Shown one piece after another: positions 60,690 through 64,000 of a stretch of DNA of 64,000 bases. Position numbers and translations under genes: made by a program. The stretch is from Ligula intestinalis (Eukaryota; Platyhelminthes; Cestoda; Diphyllobothriidea; Diphyllobothriidae): positions 44,549,340 through 44,613,339 of the forward strand of contig JAYGXS010000001.1 in NCBI GenBank assembly GCA_036362985.1, written 5' to 3'. Positions within the stretch are counted from its first letter, which is position 1. Each line of letters opens with the position of its first letter. The notes beneath the pieces were generated by a model, which did not search any database, was not told where the DNA came from, and saw nothing but the letters and a program-made list of their open reading frames with translations.

Positions 60690-61068
60690 TGTGATATTTA
60701 GACGTCCGGACTAACTAACGAAGCTCCTAGCGAGTTTTATCCCAGAATAATAAGGCCATAACATGCAAAAGTGTTCAAAGGGATAATTTTGAGTGAACGA
60801 GCACAACCGAATAATTATCGGCAAGTCCAGCTGCGTAGGTGTAAAAGTGTCTATGTCCGCGGGTTAATTGAAGCCATCTAGTCATCAGCCAATCAGGAAA
60901 GGGTGGAGGCAGTGGCGTCAGAGTTCGCGAGGAATCGATTAGCTTCCGCGTACGCGCGGTGAGAGCGGGGGCACAAAAGTGCAAGAGCGCGCAGAGGTAA
61001 GAGGATGAGTCAGCGCTGGACGCGCAACTAGGCAATGGTTTGGCAGATGAGAAGGGGGTGAATACGCA
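60690..61068 (-). repeat. Gypsy 5' LTR
   Basis: Minus strand from TGTGCGTATTC (61068) to AATATCACA (60690), about 379 bp, ending one or two bases before the primer site. It contains CGCGCGTACGCGG. The start is set by similarity of its first part to the 3' LTR and by the TACTGTG context shared by both. Confidence 0.65.
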
Positions 61069-61081
61069 CAGTACTACCGAA

Positions 61082-61862
61082 TTCAGGCTGCAACACTATC
61101 AACAACTGAAAGGGGTTATTATGGGGTCACTTATATCGGGCTTCCTTGCTGAGATGACAATGAACAGACTTGAATCTATAGGTCCTCCATTAGTCAACCC
61201 TAAGTTGTGACTGCTATATGTTGATGATACTTTTATCGTGAAAAAGAATTAACTGGAAAACTTACATAACGTACTCAACACTTACGGGGATTAGATTCAC
61301 ACTCAAAAATGAAGCCGGCACCAAATTTCTGTTACAAACTTCAGACAAGGAATACTGTAAACAGCCTGTTAAATCGAGCAAAAACGCATTTTTCGGACAT
61401 AGAAGGCCACAAATACGAACTGTATTTTTTATTTGAATTCATAGGTGGCTGCGTGAGACAACAAAATATCAAAGAAAAAGGATTCAGGCAGTAGCAATCA
61501 TACGCCATATACTTGGTGTAGCCTTCCTTACATCAAAATAGCGTCTGAAATCTTTCACAGACACCTACGAAAGCACCAACTCCAGGTGGCCCATAAGCAA
61601 ACAACGACTTAACGCACCCAATTGGTACACCCTTAGGATTTGGACAAGAAATAAGTTGTCTACAAAATCCCCCGTGAGGCGTGCGATGCCGTTTATTCCG
61701 GCCAGATCAAAAAACGCCCCCGTAAGCATTGATCAACACCAATTGGCTGTAAAAAGACGAGATCACTTCTCCCAAGTTGGCATGCATACCCTGGACGCCG
61801 TGCATACCTTCGCAAGCCAACCTCAACGGGGTGAGACACAAGGTATCAGCCTCATGGCGCAT
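61082..61862 (+). pseudogene. PLE fragment F: RT motifs B-C, connector and endonuclease
   Basis: Plus-strand translation: FRLQHYQQLKGVIMGSLISG and FLAEMTMNRLE (RT motif B), TGA at 61208-61210, then LLYVDDTFIVKKN (catalytic YVDD at 61217-61228). Sequence after 61320 is disrupted to about 61530. The connector follows (LPYIKIASEIFHRHLRKHQL, VAHKQTTT), then the endonuclease VVYKIPREACDAVYSGQIKK, with Arg where the first zinc-type Cys should be. After a shift near 61728: HQLAVKRRDHFSQVGMHTLD and AVHTF. The N-terminal half is absent; the copy starts about 13 bp from the gypsy 5' LTR. Same family as fragments G and H. Confidence 0.8.
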
Positions 61863-62059
61863 TAAGTCACACATGAGAGTCCAAACGCCTGCGGTCATCA
61901 CCGCCAATCACAACAGCACCCTGTGCACTCCCTCCCTTGCATTGTTGCCCACTCACCCCTTAGTATGTGCACTCATTATGTTAGCTCTTTTATACTTGCC
62001 ATGTACTTTGCCTCTCCAGCCCCGAAGTTTCACGCAATAAATTTATATTTCCCGAAAAA

Positions 62060-63085
62060 ATGCATTATACTTCGGGCAGCTAATTTATGCTCTTTGATAC
62101 AGGTGCCCCGGGGTCGACCTGTATGACCAATATGCACGCAAAAGCAATCTGCGCACGTTATGCGATTCACCACATTTAAATGTTGATCCTTTGGGAGAGG
62201 ATCCTTTGTATGTGATAACGCTGCGCGTATTGAGGGTGCTGATTGTGCGTCAAGTGGATATCAAGGCGACTTAACTTTCCGGCGATTCTTTCGGAGGTTC
62301 CCTGCATATAAGGCAAGGTGTAATTTTTCCGTTAGGTTTGGAGGCTTGACGCCCGAGGCAGCCCTTAGCAAAACGGATCGGATATCCGTTAGATCGAAAC
62401 AACCGAAACAGGTATGCGAGTTTTTTCTCTAATCGCTACAGTACTAGGTTTGCGAGCAATACGGACTTCGGTGAGCCCACTGGGGTTCTCCTTACCTGTT
62501 GGTAGTACTTATTGTCGAAATGACAGTAGTTCTTGAGGCAGAAATTGAGAAATTCTATAATGTACGGTTTTGGGATCTTGACAGGATTGTCCTGTAAACG
62601 TTGGGTTACGCAAGCAATTGCTAAGTCATGCGACATGGACGAAAACAGGGCAACTATGTCAAAAGACAAGAGACAATCACCTTTTGCATACTCGGATCCT
62701 ATGAAATAATACCTGCGAGGCTATAATGCTGTACTCCGATCCATAAGTTAGGTGTTTCAAATACCTATGCAACCACTTTGCCAAATTTTAAGTGGGTGAA
62801 CCGATGAGAATCACTATGATCTGCAGTGTGACATACAGTTTGTACGATGCGAAGATCACCGAGGTTCATCCACTTAGCGTCATCGGGTTTTATCAATTTT
62901 TGGCGGGCTAGCTGATTCAACTTCTTTCTGATGACGGCAGCTTGCTTTTTTGTCGATTCTTTACCTATGAGAGTGTAAGCGTCCGTGTCACTGAACAGTT
63001 CATTCGTTTTGTTGACAAAATTCCCTTTGTCCATGATGACAGTAGTGCCACCTTTGTCAGTGGGAACAACCACAATGATCTGATC
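62060..63085 (-). pseudogene. PLE fragment G: N-terminal region, RT motifs A-B, endonuclease
   Basis: Reading leftward from 63085: VVVPTDKGGTTVIMDKGNFV and NELFSDTDAYTLIGKES (N-terminal block), KKLNQLARQKLIKPDDAKW; then after a damaged stretch SFDIVALFSSMSHDLAI (motif A, Asp present) and KNYCHFDNKYYQQVRRTPVG (motif B) to about 62440. Motif C and the thumb are missing: the next readable part is the endonuclease side, SIRAALSHTKDPLPK, then VVNRITCADCFCVHIGHTGR and CIKEHKLAARS near 62060-62200. An internal deletion of at least 300 codons, relative to copy A, is implied. It faces fragment F tail to tail. Confidence 0.8.
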
Positions 63086-63087
63086 AC

Positions 63088-63243
63088 TTTAAATGCTACA
63101 CTCACTAAAACCTGATAAGAGCATTTTGGTTGTTCCCGCTAACAAAGGTGGCGCTACTGTCATCATGGACAAAGAGAATTACGTTGATGACAGCAACGAG
63201 CAGATGAGGGGCAAGCTGCTTAGTCGTCTTCTTGATGGCTGCA
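63088..63243 (+). pseudogene. PLE fragment H: N-terminal block only
   Basis: The plus strand reads LTKPDKSILVVPANKGGATV then IMDKENYVDDSNEQM, the same N-terminal block as fragment G but on the opposite strand and starting within about 20 bp of it, so G and H are head to head. About 80 bp are alignable between the two arms (GGTTGTTCCC, ACTGTCATCATGGACAAAG). It runs into the assembly gap at 63244. Confidence 0.75.
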
Positions 63244-63253
63244 NNNNNNNNNN
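63244..63253. other. Assembly gap (10 N)
   Basis: Ten unknown bases. The 94-codon minus frame drawn across it is not a real gene. The gap directly follows an inverted PLE arrangement, a common place for assembly to fail. Confidence 0.99.
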
Positions 63254-63259
63254 CTGTTC

Positions 63260-63330
63260 CACATAGGTATATATAAAAAAGGAAGGCTCTTCGGAAAAAA
63301 ACCAGATACATTTGTGAATTTTGAAACCTG
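63260..63330 (+). repeat. Dispersed repeat, copy 3
   Basis: ATATATAAAAAAGGAAGGCT, CTTCGGAAAAAAACC and ACATTTGTGAATTTTGAAACCTG match copies 1 and 2 in the same order; the left part is cut by the gap. Confidence 0.65.
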
Positions 63331-64000
63331 TTTGAACTGATGACAAGATAGAATCGAAAAATGGATCGAGGGTAGGCCACTTTCTCCAATGTACGCCAGA
63401 AAACTGCCTTTATTAGGCTTAGCGGACAGGAGCCCTTTGCGCTAATAGTAAAGCACTATTTACCCCCACTCATCTTCATTAGGTGTCAAGACATACTCAA
63501 GGAAACCAAGACTGGTACTGCCGCTACTGCTACTGCTATTGCTCCTATTACTTACTAGGAGTTTAGTTTAGTAAAAGTAGCAATGGCACTATTATTTACG
63601 CTATTATTAGTCCGGGGTGGCTCTGCTCAAAGTCAGCGCTAGGCTCATATGCCTTTCATCACAAAAAGTGTGAACCTTGGATTATGCTATCCCGAGTAAG
63701 TGCATGTTTGAAGCCCGGAGCACAACAGCGCTTAAATTGATTTCCACCAGCTCAGCCCTATCCACGAGACTATGGCAGTTTCTACTCAGTTTGGACTACG
63801 AAGATTAGGATACTGCTGCCAGAAGTAGTGCGTCTACACGAAAGTGTGCCAATGCTAGTGATGATTTGTCCTTAGACCAGTAAACAACATACTGTTATAC
63901 GGCCTGTGTGCTTGTAGGTAGTCGGCACCCAGTACGCAGCATGGGTTTAATGATAATAAGCTTACTAGTTAAAGCAGCGATATTAAATGATACCTCAAGT
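63331..64000. other. Region without recognisable genes
   Basis: A short imperfect run of CTGCTA-type triplets lies at 63514-63545. The remainder is of mixed composition without motif-bearing frames. Confidence 0.45.

Larger units (their letters stand above)
59060..61068 (-). mobile_element. Ty3/gypsy LTR retrotransposon, CsRn1-like, internally deleted
   Basis: Minus-strand element with, from right to left: 5' LTR, primer binding site, a roughly 890-bp interior with no recognisable gag or pol, the integrase C-terminus, a polypurine tract and a partial or diverged 3' LTR. A tRNA-Trp primer site together with this integrase tail fits the CsRn1 clade known from flatworms. At about 2 kb it lacks protease, RT, RNase H and most of integrase, so it is non-autonomous. 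Its right end abuts PLE fragment F within about 15 bp. Confidence 0.8.

Noticed and set aside
63105..63389. 94-codon minus frame crossing the gap
   Set aside because: It includes unknown residues from the Ns and is antisense to PLE fragment H.
1..64000. CRISPR array, bacterial operon or integron
   Set aside because: No regularly spaced repeats and no bacterial-type gene density; the content is eukaryotic transposable elements.

Overview
The window looks like a stretch of metazoan nuclear DNA, probably from a flatworm, that is AT-rich, gene-poor and full of transposon remains. I recognise no host gene. All convincing protein signals come from transposable elements: at least four families of Penelope-like elements (PLEs) with reverse transcriptase (RT) plus GIY-YIG endonuclease, a Ty3/gypsy LTR element primed by tRNA-Trp, a separate gypsy RT scrap, an internally deleted hAT transposon, and a possible MULE transposase remnant. 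A platyhelminth, perhaps a tapeworm or fluke, is an inference from this mix (abundant endonuclease-bearing PLEs and a CsRn1-like gypsy with a tRNA-Trp primer site). No host gene is available to confirm it.

Layout. 0.7-3.3 kb: PLE copy A (minus), almost complete, with two in-frame stops. 6.7-7.9 kb: PLE copy C (minus), 5'-truncated and foldback. 13.4-16.5 kb: PLE copy E (minus), decayed, with LTR-like direct repeats and a small foldback element (K) inserted in its RT gene. 18.6-19.0 kb: possible MULE scrap. 26.46-27.88 kb: hAT element with terminal inverted repeats. 28.2-29.0 kb: PLE copy D, a near-palindromic relative of C between 11-bp direct repeats. 29-44 kb: AT-rich, no gene seen. 44.1-46.0 kb: PLE copy B (plus), same family as A, between 227-bp inverted repeats. 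49.5-49.76 kb: non-coding foldback J, then an (AT)n microsatellite. 50.8 kb: tRNA-like, SINE-type sequence. 57.5 kb: gypsy RT fragment. 59.1-61.07 kb: internally deleted gypsy element (two LTRs, PBS, PPT, integrase tail). 61.08-63.24 kb: three PLE pieces (F, G, H) in alternating orientation, ending at a 10-N gap. Most of the rest holds nothing I can support.

The most interesting theme is in the PLE ends. Hammerhead-ribozyme-like cores (CTGANGA, stem II, GAAA, very short stem III) lie in the terminal repeats of families C/D and E, and a different version with a long stem III lies in A/B. In B, C, D, J and K an inverted copy of the ribozyme-bearing 3' tail sits at the 5' end of a truncated or empty body, so each DNA strand carries a ribozyme-like motif. 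J and K carry no coding sequence and resemble miniature satellites of PLEs. Nothing was searched or folded by computer; every identification is from reading the translations and the DNA.
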